Shown here piece by piece: positions 32,372 through 40,907 of a stretch of DNA of 42,970 nucleotides. The notes beneath the pieces are model-generated. The model searched no databases. It had not been told where the DNA came from and saw only the letters and a list, made by a program, of their open reading frames with translations. Within the stretch, counting starts at the first letter, position 1, and each line of letters starts with the position of its first letter. The position numbers and the translations under genes are program-made. The stretch comes from B8-G4 sp033720735 (GTDB taxonomy: Bacteria; Bacteroidota; Bacteroidia; Chitinophagales; Saprospiraceae), in the NCBI GenBank assembly GCA_033720735.1, contig JAWWBX010000004.1, forward strand, positions 1 through 42,970, written 5' to 3'.

Positions 32372-33296
32372 GGTGATCACACTTCAATTCATGAAGCCCG
32401 GGATGCAGACACTGGTGCAGGACCTGGGCCGCGCAGGATGCCAGGCTTTCGGTGTACCGGTGGGAGGCGCGCTGGATCGCGGTGCTGCGATCACGGCCAA
32501 TCGGTTGGTGGGCAACCCTCCAACCAGCCCTCTTCTTGAGATCGCTCTCGCCGGCCCCGATATTGCCGTGCACGATGCATGCACCGTGGCCATTACGGGA
32601 GGCGCGACGCGGCCCATGTACAACAGCCAACCCCTGCCACTGGGAAAACCTGTCTCGTTGGAGGCAGGCGGCGTGCTGACCTTTGCCTATCCACAGGAAG
32701 GGAGCCACGGATACCTGGCGGTGGGTGGTGAATGGGAGGTGTCCGGCTGGCTGGGCAGCGTGAGCCCGCTCCTCTATAGCCCCGAGGTCACCCCAGGCAG
32801 CCGGCCGGTACGGGGCAGCTTCCTCAAAATCCATCGACGGCCGTCAACGTTTGATGTCCGACCTGTCACACTCACAACTGACTACCCTGACCATCTCGAG
32901 ATCGCCGTAGTGCCCGGGCCCGAGTTGAACCGGCTTCCCGCAACGTCCATTCAGGTGTTGTTCAGTGAGAGATTTACCGTCGGCCGGCACATCAACAGGA
33001 TGGGGATACGCCTTGAAGAGTCCGTGCGCCGGGCTTCCGTTTCGAAGCCATTCATCTCGTCGGGCGTGGTTCCGGGGACGGTGCAGTTGACCCGCTCGGG
33101 CAAACCCGTCATTCTGCTGGCGGATGCACAAACCACCGGCGGATATCCGCGCATCTTGCAAGTCATAACTCCTGAGCTTGACCGTCTGGCGCAGGTCAGG
33201 CCCGGCAACACCCTCTCTTTCCGGCAGATGACCCATGAACGGGCCACAGAGCTGACAGTTGCCTACCTGGAGCGCTATCAATTTCCCGTACCCTGA
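32364..33296 (+). CDS. pxpC: 5-oxoprolinase subunit C (KipA family)
   Basis: The 310-residue protein is the KipA/AHS2 homologue and third subunit of 5-oxoprolinase. It shows MKPGMQTLVQDLGRAGCQAFGVPVGGALD in split form, NRLVGNPPTSPLLEIAL, RMGIRLEE and a C-terminal PRILQVITPELDRLAQVRPG. The start MAEVITLQF at 32364 overlaps the pxpB stop by 8 bp; an earlier in-frame ATG at 32289 lies deep inside pxpB and is unlikely. The copper ATPase gene begins 35 bp after its stop, so it may be the last gene of the core operon or be followed by copA on the same transcript. Confidence 0.94.
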   Translation: MAEVITLQFMKPGMQTLVQDLGRAGCQAFGVPVGGALDRGAAITANRLVGNPPTSPLLEIALAGPDIAVHDACTVAITGGATRPMYNSQPLPLGKPVSLEAGGVLTFAYPQEGSHGYLAVGGEWEVSGWLGSVSPLLYSPEVTPGSRPVRGSFLKIHRRPSTFDVRPVTLTTDYPDHLEIAVVPGPELNRLPATSIQVLFSERFTVGRHINRMGIRLEESVRRASVSKPFISSGVVPGTVQLTRSGKPVILLADAQTTGGYPRILQVITPELDRLAQVRPGNTLSFRQMTHERATELTVAYLERYQFPVP

Positions 33297-33331
33297 TACA
33301 TCTTTTCGCCTGATTCCATTGTTTCAGGTAT

Positions 33332-35584
33332 ATGGCGGAGGTCAGGCAACAGGTCCAGCAGGAACATCTTCCCGTATCGGGAATGCATTGCGCGGGTTGC
33401 GCAAGCAATGTGCAAGATACCCTTTCGAAACAGCCGGGCGTGGTCGACGCCCAGGTCAATTACGCCGACGCATCCGTCTCTCTCGAATACGACGCATCCG
33501 TCACGTCACTAGATACATTGCAGCAGGTGGTCAGGGACATCGGATATGACCTGTATTTACCAGCCGAATCGGCGCAGGAGGATCGCGACTTTGAGGCAGA
33601 TCGCCAGCGCGCATATTTGCGCCTGCGCCGCAATGTATGGCTGTCCATCGGTTTCGCGATACCGGTCGTGATCATTGGTATGTTCTTCCCGGACTTGCCA
33701 AACGGCAGGTGGATCATGTGGCTCCTTACGACACCGGTGGTCTTTGCCTTCGGTAGTCGGTTCTTTCGAGGCGCATGGCAACAACTCCAGCGGGGTCGCG
33801 CCAATATGGATACGCTGGTGGCGATGAGTACCTCCATTGCCTATTTGTTGAGCGTTGTGAACACGCTTTACCCGGACTATCTCGAAGCCCGCGGTATGGA
33901 GGCACATGTCTACTTTGAAGCGGCGGCGGTCATTATCACCTTCATCCTGATTGGTCGTTTACTGGAGGACCGTGCCAAACTGCAGACGTCTCAGGCGATC
34001 CGGTCTCTCATGGACCTCCAGCCACCGACCGTCATGCGCATCGGTGATGATGGACAACCGCGGCAGGTTCAGGCGGCTGAGGTACAAGTCGACGATGTGT
34101 TGCTGGTGCGACCGGGTGATCAGATTGCGGTCGACGGTGTCGTCGTGGACGGCAGTTCGTACATCGACGAAAGTATGATAACGGGTGAGCCACTGCCTGC
34201 TGTCAAGACAGCGGGAGACCGGGTCTTTACCGGGACCATCAATCAGAAAGGCAGTTTTCAAATGCGGGCGACAGAGGTTGGCGCTGCAACGATGCTCGCC
34301 AGGATGATCAAGACCGTGCGGGAAGCCCAGGGTAGCAAGGCACCTGTACAACACCTGGTCGACCGGATCGCCGCAGTCTTCGTGCCCATCGTCATCATGA
34401 TTGCTGTGCTGAGTTTCGCAGCCTGGCTCCTTTGGGGTGGTGACCAGGCACTGACATACGGACTTCTGTCCATGGTCACGGTCCTGGTCATCGCCTGTCC
34501 GTGCGCCCTGGGATTGGCTACGCCCACGGCGTTGATGGTCGGTATCGGACGCGCTGCCCAGTCCGGGATCCTGATCAAGGATGCTACAAGCCTTGAACTC
34601 TCACACAAGCTGGATGCAGTGCTGCTGGACAAGACCGGTACCATCACCGAGGGCAAACCGGCCGTGACTGATATCCAGTGGTTTGCCCCGGGCGCGGACA
34701 AGATGGCGCTCACAGAGATCCTGCACGCGCTCGAAACACGTTCAGAGCATCCGCTCGCCGGTGCCATCGTGCGGTTTTTGGCCTTGAAAAAGGCGCGTCC
34801 TGTGGTTATCGATGACTTTGTCAGTGTCACGGGTAAAGGTGTCAAGGGCAAGGTGCACGGGCGCTTGTTTGCGGTGGGCACAAGGTCTTTTGCAGAAGGA
34901 ATTTGTGGCAGTTTCGGCAGTGAAGTCGACAACATCGTGGCGGCCTGGCATGGCGCCGCGAGAACAGTCGTGTACTATGTGAGTGAGAACGGAATACTGG
35001 CCGTCCTTGGCATTGCCGATCCGGTCAAGCGGGGCTCGCAGGAAGCTGTGCAGCAGCTACGCGGTATGGGAATTGATGTTTTTCTTTTGACCGGTGACAG
35101 CAAGGCGACTGCGGACGCGGTGGCTTCAGTCGTAGGTATCGAGCAGGTGCACGCCCGGCTCCTGCCGGAAGCAAAAGCACGTTTCGTGCAGGAGCTACGC
35201 AACCAGGGTAAAGTGGTGGCAGTCGTGGGTGACGGTATCAATGACACCCAGGCACTGACCGAGGCCGACGTGGGTATTGCCATGGGCACAGGTTCCGATA
35301 TCGCGATCGACGTTGCGGCAATCACCATTGTTTCCGCGGATTTGCGCAAGGTGCCGCAGGCCATTCTGCTCTCACGCCGCACCACCCGCACGATCAGGCA
35401 AAACCTCTTCTGGGCATTCATCTACAATGTCATCGGTATTCCGGTTGCCGCGGGGGTTTTGTATCCATTTACCGGGTATTTGCTCAATCCCATGATTGCC
35501 GGAGCAGCGATGGCACTCAGCTCAGTGTCCGTAGTTACCAACAGCCTGCGCCTGCGCTGGGCGCGCATTGCGCAAGATGATTAA
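33332..35584 (+). CDS. copA: Copper-translocating P-type ATPase
   Basis: CopA exports Cu+ across the inner membrane with ATP. The 750-residue protein has one N-terminal heavy-metal-associated domain (CXXC in GMHCAGC, 17-23), eight predicted helices, the actuator TGEP (284-287), and the membrane metal site CPC (389-391). The phosphorylated Asp lies in DKTGT (433-437); HP in SEHPLAG and the hinge GDGIND follow. The last helices contain YN (FIYNVIG) and a LSSVSVVTNS segment, the P1B-1 pattern for monovalent copper. It stands 35 bp after pxpC in the same direction. Its TAA directly abuts the stop of the convergent DUF3179 gene. Confidence 0.95.
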   Translation: MAEVRQQVQQEHLPVSGMHCAGCASNVQDTLSKQPGVVDAQVNYADASVSLEYDASVTSLDTLQQVVRDIGYDLYLPAESAQEDRDFEADRQRAYLRLRRNVWLSIGFAIPVVIIGMFFPDLPNGRWIMWLLTTPVVFAFGSRFFRGAWQQLQRGRANMDTLVAMSTSIAYLLSVVNTLYPDYLEARGMEAHVYFEAAAVIITFILIGRLLEDRAKLQTSQAIRSLMDLQPPTVMRIGDDGQPRQVQAAEVQVDDVLLVRPGDQIAVDGVVVDGSSYIDESMITGEPLPAVKTAGDRVFTGTINQKGSFQMRATEVGAATMLARMIKTVREAQGSKAPVQHLVDRIAAVFVPIVIMIAVLSFAAWLLWGGDQALTYGLLSMVTVLVIACPCALGLATPTALMVGIGRAAQSGILIKDATSLELSHKLDAVLLDKTGTITEGKPAVTDIQWFAPGADKMALTEILHALETRSEHPLAGAIVRFLALKKARPVVIDDFVSVTGKGVKGKVHGRLFAVGTRSFAEGICGSFGSEVDNIVAAWHGAARTVVYYVSENGILAVLGIADPVKRGSQEAVQQLRGMGIDVFLLTGDSKATADAVASVVGIEQVHARLLPEAKARFVQELRNQGKVVAVVGDGINDTQALTEADVGIAMGTGSDIAIDVAAITIVSADLRKVPQAILLSRRTTRTIRQNLFWAFIYNVIGIPVAAGVLYPFTGYLLNPMIAGAAMALSSVSVVTNSLRLRWARIAQDD

Positions 35585-36631
35585 CTAGTCAGGATACAGA
35601 TCAATTCCAGGGTAGAAAGCGCCCCAGGAGAACCAGTATCCGATCATTTGCTCTGGCAACGCCAACGGAGCCGCGCCACTCACATCCTCCACCACCTGCC
35701 CCAACAAGTCATAGGTGTTCCCCTGGCCGTCTCTGAGGATCTCTGGAAACAAGGAATCAGCCACCGTAAACGTCAGCCTGTCCGGGTTGGCAAACGCGAT
35801 CAATAGTTGGTTGATCTTGCTGCGGACGATCACCAGGTCTTCGCCGCCGAGTACATCAGTGATGATCTCAACCGGCGGTGACCCGTCGTTGAAACGGTAG
35901 ACCCGCTGTGCGCTCCCGGCCAGGACGCCAAGCACGCGCTCCTTGAGTGGAAGACGGTTGTCGACAGGCATCACCGGAAACAACAAACGGTCGTGATTGG
36001 CACGGTAGTCGCCATAGGGATACGAGCCATAGCTGCGCATATAGCCCGTATTGAGGTTCAAGACTTGTGATTCCGGATACGCCGCTTTCCAGATCCTCCA
36101 CTCGGTCTCGATGAGGCTGTAAGTCGCAGCCAGCGTCCCACGCAGTTCCCCGTGAACGCAATCCAGTCGTTGCTGAGACCACGTGCTGTTGGTGGCACGA
36201 TCATAAGGCATCAAATTGGTATTGTACAACAGGCCACTCACTCCGAAAGTGGTGGTTCCGCCGGGCAGGTTCCGGTCCCAGGCAACTCCGGTTCCGGTAA
36301 GCGGACAATAGGTGATGGCCAGCCGCATATTGCCGCTCTCGTCATTGACGATCTCGTGCCAGTCGAGGATGAGATGCGGGTACGCACGAACCTGATCCCC
36401 GATCCGCATCCCCAACACCAGGTCCTGATCTTCCATAAAATCGACCTCCCCGGCGATGGTAAACTGTGGGTGATCGATGGAAGGAATGCCGTCCTTCCCC
36501 GGTCCGCCATCAAACACCTCATCAGCCGGCACCGACCACTCTCCGGCATCCGGGATCAACTGGCTGCGGTCTGAACAGCCCATCACTGCCAGCAAGCACA
36601 AGATCAGGTTCAGGATCAATCGCTGGCACAT
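35585..36631 (-). CDS. DUF3179 domain lipoprotein
   Basis: From MCQRLILNLILCLLAVMGC at 36631 the protein has 348 residues, with a lipobox VMGC placing it on a membrane facing the periplasm or surface. The DUF3179 domain follows, with AYPHLILDWHEIVND, the family landmark TYCPLTGTGVAWDR (a conserved Cys), FGVSGLLYNTNLMPYDR and TGYMRSYGSYPYGDY. The family has no known reaction. The start is fixed by a one-base overlap with the stop of the upstream barrel-like gene (TGATG), so the two are translationally coupled. An earlier in-frame ATG at 36682 would lengthen the overlap and bury the lipobox. Its own stop abuts copA. Confidence 0.88.
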   Translation of the reverse strand: MCQRLILNLILCLLAVMGCSDRSQLIPDAGEWSVPADEVFDGGPGKDGIPSIDHPQFTIAGEVDFMEDQDLVLGMRIGDQVRAYPHLILDWHEIVNDESGNMRLAITYCPLTGTGVAWDRNLPGGTTTFGVSGLLYNTNLMPYDRATNSTWSQQRLDCVHGELRGTLAATYSLIETEWRIWKAAYPESQVLNLNTGYMRSYGSYPYGDYRANHDRLLFPVMPVDNRLPLKERVLGVLAGSAQRVYRFNDGSPPVEIITDVLGGEDLVIVRSKINQLLIAFANPDRLTFTVADSLFPEILRDGQGNTYDLLGQVVEDVSGAAPLALPEQMIGYWFSWGAFYPGIDLYPD

Positions 36632-37602
36632 CACTGCATGAAGATTCGCTGCGGTTTGGAGAAATTGATTTGTGTATACCAACCGAGGCCAAATGCCACC
36701 GTCGGTGTGAGCTGAGTCTCATTGACATAACGGTAGAGTGGCAACTCGAGATTGGCCTCCAGCAGGTGATCGCCCAGGGCGATGCCGTGTTGGAGCCTGA
36801 CAAACAGGAAGCGCCCCCCGGTCCCGGTATTCTTAAAGCCATCGATGGCGTCCCGCTGCACGCTCCGGTAACGCAATCCTGCCCCGGAATTCCACAACTG
36901 TCCCAATGTGAAATACTGGTCGTTGTACCCGGCAATCAGTTGCAGTTCGTTGCCAAAGCGGTATGCCTGCGTGCCTCCCCGTGATTCCCGGTTGGTTCCG
37001 GTCACCCGGTAAATGGCATTGAGATACGTGGTAGCGGAAGGACGTGTTGAGGGTGCGACCTCGAAAGAAGCAAAGAGGAGTCCGTCCCACGCACCGCTCC
37101 CTGCCTGCAGGTCCTCCACAAAAAAGATGCCCTGATCATTGCGTGTATCAGAGTCGCCAAGAGGGATACGCACGCCGGTGCCAAGGCGAATGGTGGGATG
37201 CGCTCTCACGGCGTCATAGATCACCAGGAGTGCTCCGTCGCCGATCCCGCGGGTTGTAGCGACATCGTCGGCACCAACAGATCTCTCGATCGTTCGGGAT
37301 TGCCTTACGTACGGGAGCAGGGTCTCAACCGTGAGACGAGCGGCCGGGTTGTATGCAGCGCGGAAGAGGAGCGACGTCGTGGTACGCTGACGGCCGGCAT
37401 CCGCCAGCCGCACATCTTTGGCAAACAGTGAGCGCAGCAATAACACGTCAGTGGCAACACTCAGCTGCAACGTACCCTGGTCCGCTGCCGCAAACCCCAG
37501 ATTGCTGCTCACCGGCACCCCTCCCGAACAACAGGTTTGCCCCCACGCCGATAGGATGGCAGCCAAGACAAGGATACCCGACATGAGGTATTTCCTATGC
37601 AT
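36631..37602 (-). CDS. Outer-membrane barrel-like protein with N-terminal CCSGG motif
   Basis: The 323-residue product starts MHRKYLMSGILVLAAILSAWG, a signal peptide, and the mature protein opens QTCCSGGVPVSSNLG, a paired-Cys motif I associate with a Bacteroidota family annotated only as transporter or hypothetical. The rest is a series of amphipathic strands (LQLSVATDVLLL, TSLLFRAAYNPAARLTVETLLPYV, GALLVIYDAV, IRLGTGVRIPLGDSD, GRFLFVRLQHGIALGDHLLEANLELPLYRY), consistent with a barrel of about 12 or more strands. Alternative ATGs are 37653 and 37584. It overlaps the DUF3179 gene by one base and diverges from the TonB receptor over about 300 bp. A role in metal or small-molecule passage is inference. 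Confidence 0.75.
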   Translation of the reverse strand: MHRKYLMSGILVLAAILSAWGQTCCSGGVPVSSNLGFAAADQGTLQLSVATDVLLLRSLFAKDVRLADAGRQRTTTSLLFRAAYNPAARLTVETLLPYVRQSRTIERSVGADDVATTRGIGDGALLVIYDAVRAHPTIRLGTGVRIPLGDSDTRNDQGIFFVEDLQAGSGAWDGLLFASFEVAPSTRPSATTYLNAIYRVTGTNRESRGGTQAYRFGNELQLIAGYNDQYFTLGQLWNSGAGLRYRSVQRDAIDGFKNTGTGGRFLFVRLQHGIALGDHLLEANLELPLYRYVNETQLTPTVAFGLGWYTQINFSKPQRIFMQ

Positions 37603-37905
37603 ATCACGGAAGTTACATACACCCAAAAAAGACCACTGTCTCCTCGCTGACACTGACCCGCAGATCGTCCGGCCGCGATGTCCTCCGGCACCGTCAAGAT
37701 CGGGTCAATTGTCGGGCAGTTTGCAACGGTGACAAGCGTTTCAGATCAATGTCCAGATGCAACCCATGCCGGCAAACCATCGTCATTTTGCTTGTTATCT
37801 GTTGTCATTTTGCGCCGGTTTGTCGAAAAAAAAAGGGCGTTGCCTGTACCTCAGGTACTTTCGCCCCCGTCAATTTGACATTCCATACGCACAACTAACT
37901 ACATC
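37603..37905. promoter_or_regulatory. 303-bp divergent control region with direct repeats and a palindrome
   Basis: This gap separates the CCSGG barrel gene (-) from the TonB receptor (+). It contains GTCATTTTGC twice (37782-37791 and 37804-37813), exactly 22 bp apart (two helical turns). A run of nine A follows at 37826-37834, and then a perfect palindrome GTACCT-C-AGGTAC (37846-37858). The palindrome overlaps TACTTTCG (37856-37863), one mismatch from the -7 consensus, 42 bp before the receptor ATG. I see no open frame or RNA gene in it. Confidence 0.5.
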
Positions 37906-40338
37906 ATGAAACGACTTTGGACTCTCTTGACATGCCTCGGTCTTTTTGCCTCGATCCAGGCCCAGAATGGCGCCAAGATCACCGGGCAAATCCTGGCCGA
38001 AGACGGCACTCCAACTTCTTTTGCAACGGTGATGCTGCAAAGTGCAGCTGACAGTACCATGGTCAAAGCCAGCGGTTCGGATGATCAGGGCAAATATGTC
38101 TTTGTCGGTGTTCCGGACGGTGACTACTTCGTACAGGTCACCTACGTCGGGTACGCTGACGGAATCTCGGATATCTTCACGTATCAGGGATCCGGGATAT
38201 ATCAGGTCCCGAATATCATCATGCGTGAGGCGAGTGAGCAACTCGACGAGGTGGTGGTGACCAGCAGCCGGCCCCTGGTCGAAGTGCACCCCGACAAAAC
38301 CGTATTTAATGTCGATGGGAGCATCAATGCCACCGGCAACACAGCCCTCGAGCTGCTGCGCAAATCCCCCGGCGTAGTCGTTGACAACAACGACAACATT
38401 ATTCTCGCAGGGAAAAATGGTGTGCAGATCTATATCGACGGCAAACGGTCGCCTCTGAGTGCCGACGACCTCGCCAACTACCTGAAGACCATGCAATCTT
38501 CAGAGATCGACAACATCGAGATCATCACCAATCCGTCGGCCAAGTACGACGCCGAAGGCAACGCGGGGATCATCAACATCCGCCTCAAGAAAGACAAGAG
38601 CCTGGGGACCAACGGGTCCGTGAATCTCGGTTACCGGTATGGCGAAACAGCCAAGTACAATGCCTCCACCAACCTGAACTACCGCAACAAGAAGGTCAAC
38701 GTATTTGGCAACTACGGGTTCTTTGACGGCGGCAATGACAATGGCTTTAAGCTGTACCGTGAACAAGGCGGTCGCGCTTTCGATCAGCGCAATTTTATGA
38801 CGAACGAGAACACATCGCACAACTTCAAGCTCGGGACGGATATCTCACTGGATCAAAGGAGCACACTCGGGTTTCTGGTATCCGGCAATATCAATGACAA
38901 CCAGAACGATGGCACCAGTGTGACGGATATTTTCAGTCTGCCCGATATGACCCCTGAGGAAATCCTTGATGCGTCCTCGATCCGCGACGGCGAGCGCAAC
39001 AACCTCAATGCCAACATCAACTACATGTTCAGGTCTGACAATGGCAATACGTGGAATGTTGACCTCGACTACGGGCGGTTCCGCAACGACGGATCGACCT
39101 ACCAGCCGAATACCTACTTCAATGCTGACCGGTCGGAAGTGCTTTCATCACTGATCTTCTCGATCCAGACGCCGACGGATATCAATATCTACACCGCCAA
39201 GTTTGATCGCGAAGCGACCATGCTCGGTGGCAAGGTGGGATTCGGTGCCAAAGTATCGTTTGTGGAAACGGACAATACCTTCAATTTCTTCGACATCGTT
39301 GATGATCAGCGGATCCTCAACACCGACCGGAGCAACAACTTCGTATTCGAAGAAAATATCAACGCGGCCTATGCCTCATACCAACGCCAGCTGGGTGAAA
39401 AGTGGAACATGATGCTGGGATTGCGTGTCGAAAACACGCATTCGACCGGTACGCTCACGGCGTTTGATCCTGCTAACAACAATGTGGTGGATCGCAACTA
39501 CACAGACCTCTTCCCGAGCGGTGGCCTCACCTTCCAGATCAACGAGAAGAATAGTCTGCGTCTCAACTACAGTCGTCGGATCGATCGTCCGAGTTATCAG
39601 GATCTCAATCCGTTCGAATTCAAGCTTGACGAATTGACATTTCAGCAGGGCAATGCCTTTCTGAATCCGCAATACTCCAATTCGTACAGCCTGACGCACA
39701 CATTCAATTATCGCCTCAATACTTCGCTGAGCTATACCAGGACCAACGATGTATTCACACAGATCACGCAGGCGCTCGATGAAAACACGTCGGTGCTGAA
39801 GTATGTCAATCTGGCCACGCAAAAGAACCTTGCCCTGACGGTCAGCTATCCATTCAGCGTAGCAAACTGGTGGAATGTCTACGCCAATGTCACCGGCTAC
39901 CAGCTGCGCAACGAGGCAGTGATCGACGGCGATGAGATCGATCTGACAGCGAACGTCTTCAGCTTCTACGCCCAGAATACGTGGAACCTGCCCAAAGATT
40001 TCAAACTGGAGCTGTCGGGATGGTACAACTCGCCGGCACTTTGGCAGGGCAACTGGACCACCAACTCGATGTACTCGGTCGACGTGGGCGTTCAGAAGCG
40101 CCTCCTGAATGACCGCGCCAATCTGAAAGTGACGTTTACCGATGTCTTCGGTTCACAGCGCTGGAGTGGCGAGAGCACGTTTGGCGATCTGTATATCCGC
40201 GGCCGCGGATGGTGGGAAAGCCAGCAACTGCGTGTCAACTTCAGTTACAGTTTTGGCAACCAACAAGTAAAGGCTTCGCGCCGCCGGGCGACCGGGCTGG
40301 AAGACGAGCAAAGCCGGATCAAGACAGACAACGATTAA
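37906..40338 (+). CDS. TonB-dependent receptor-like outer membrane protein
   Basis: The 810-residue protein has a signal peptide (LWTLLTCLGLFASIQAQ) and an N-terminal carboxypeptidase-regulatory-like domain (about 22-105, GQILAEDGTPTSFATVML to VGYADG). A plug domain follows (about 115-225, EVVVTSSRPLVEVHPDKTVF to SSEIDNIEIITNPSAKYDAEG), then a long barrel of the outer-membrane barrel 3 type, with RLNYSRRIDRPSYQDLNPF as a familiar landmark. It imports an unknown ligand across the outer membrane with energy from TonB. No SusD partner follows, which argues against polysaccharide uptake. Upstream direct repeats and a palindrome, and proximity to copA and the DUF3179 pair, hint at regulated, perhaps metal-linked, uptake (inference). 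Confidence 0.9.
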   Translation: MKRLWTLLTCLGLFASIQAQNGAKITGQILAEDGTPTSFATVMLQSAADSTMVKASGSDDQGKYVFVGVPDGDYFVQVTYVGYADGISDIFTYQGSGIYQVPNIIMREASEQLDEVVVTSSRPLVEVHPDKTVFNVDGSINATGNTALELLRKSPGVVVDNNDNIILAGKNGVQIYIDGKRSPLSADDLANYLKTMQSSEIDNIEIITNPSAKYDAEGNAGIINIRLKKDKSLGTNGSVNLGYRYGETAKYNASTNLNYRNKKVNVFGNYGFFDGGNDNGFKLYREQGGRAFDQRNFMTNENTSHNFKLGTDISLDQRSTLGFLVSGNINDNQNDGTSVTDIFSLPDMTPEEILDASSIRDGERNNLNANINYMFRSDNGNTWNVDLDYGRFRNDGSTYQPNTYFNADRSEVLSSLIFSIQTPTDINIYTAKFDREATMLGGKVGFGAKVSFVETDNTFNFFDIVDDQRILNTDRSNNFVFEENINAAYASYQRQLGEKWNMMLGLRVENTHSTGTLTAFDPANNNVVDRNYTDLFPSGGLTFQINEKNSLRLNYSRRIDRPSYQDLNPFEFKLDELTFQQGNAFLNPQYSNSYSLTHTFNYRLNTSLSYTRTNDVFTQITQALDENTSVLKYVNLATQKNLALTVSYPFSVANWWNVYANVTGYQLRNEAVIDGDEIDLTANVFSFYAQNTWNLPKDFKLELSGWYNSPALWQGNWTTNSMYSVDVGVQKRLLNDRANLKVTFTDVFGSQRWSGESTFGDLYIRGRGWWESQQLRVNFSYSFGNQQVKASRRRATGLEDEQSRIKTDND

Positions 40339-40342
40339 GACG

Positions 40343-40391
40343 AGACTTGCGAAGTCTCAGACTTTCGAAGTCTTTAAGACTTCGCAAGTCT
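40343..40391. repeat. Three tandem AGACTT-NNN-AAGTCT palindromes
   Basis: Three units, AGACTT-GCG-AAGTCT (40343-40357), AGACTT-TCG-AAGTCT (40359-40373) and AGACTT-CGC-AAGTCT (40377-40391), follow the receptor stop by 4 bp. Each is a perfect 6-bp inverted repeat. Units 1 and 3 are also exact reverse complements of each other, so the whole can fold as one 15-bp stem enclosing unit 2. A hairpin terminator follows directly. It looks like a REP-like extragenic palindromic element. Confidence 0.75.
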
Positions 40392-40398
40392 TTTCCCA

Positions 40399-40427
40399 CA
40401 AAGGCTCCCGCATCGCGGGGGCCTTTG
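40399..40427 (+). terminator. Strong hairpin terminator after the TonB receptor
   Basis: CAAAGGCTCCCGC (40399-40411) pairs with GCGGGGGCCTTTG (40415-40427) around an ATC loop, giving 13 pairs with one T-G wobble. The following bases (TACTTTC) are only moderately T-rich. It stands 13 bp before the next gene and would insulate it. Confidence 0.7.
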
Positions 40428-40439
40428 TACTTTCAGGCT

Positions 40440-40901
40440 ATGAGACACTTCATGATCGCCCTCCTTCTACTACCCGTTGTCGCCTGTGCACCCGAGGCCA
40501 CAGACCTTGCAGAACAGGAAGCTGTGCAGCAGGCTATCAGGGACACATGGGATACGTTTATCACCACCTGGGAACAAAAAGATGCCGCTGCATGCGCTCA
40601 ATTCTATACCCGGGATGCTCGGCATATCCCGCCAAACAGCGATATCAACAATGGCAGGGATGCGATCGCGGCATTCTATGAAACACTTTTCCTCGACAAT
40701 GCGGGCAGCCGTTACAGCCACACCATCGAAGCCATCGACGCCGCGGGAGATCAGGCGATCGAACGAGGTCGCTTTGAGGTCGTGTGGACCGGATTGGACA
40801 GCACCACCTGGACTTTCACGGCACGCAGCCTTACCCATTGGGTACGTGAGGGGGATCAATGGCTGATCCGTCAATTCATGTTCAACCTGCCCGGAGACTA
40901 A
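40440..40901 (+). CDS. SnoaL/DUF4440-like small lipoprotein
   Basis: The ATG at 40440 gives 153 residues with a lipobox VVACAP in MRHFMIALLLLPVVAC. The frame is open back to 40209 inside the receptor gene, but that stretch crosses the terminator and is not coding. The mature part has the NTF2/SnoaL-like layout: a long helix (QQAIRDTWDTFITTWEQKDAAACAQFY), TRDARHIPPN, GRDAIAAFYETLF, then strands ending TARSLTHWVREGDQWLIRQFMFN. Family members range from ketosteroid-isomerase-like enzymes to ligand binders, so the activity cannot be named. Its stop is 6 bp from the stop of the convergent BNR-repeat gene. Confidence 0.85.
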   Translation: MRHFMIALLLLPVVACAPEATDLAEQEAVQQAIRDTWDTFITTWEQKDAAACAQFYTRDARHIPPNSDINNGRDAIAAFYETLFLDNAGSRYSHTIEAIDAAGDQAIERGRFEVVWTGLDSTTWTFTARSLTHWVREGDQWLIRQFMFNLPGD

Positions 40902-40907
40902 CGGTAC

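Noticed and set aside
37782..37813. Two spaced identical 10-mers as a possible CRISPR or iteron array
   Set aside because: Only two short copies, no longer repeat or spacer pattern, and no cas or rep gene; kept instead as a promoter-region observation.
40209..40439. 77-residue N-terminal extension of the SnoaL-like lipoprotein
   Set aside because: It runs through the end of the receptor gene, the tandem palindromes and the terminator, and would bury the lipobox.
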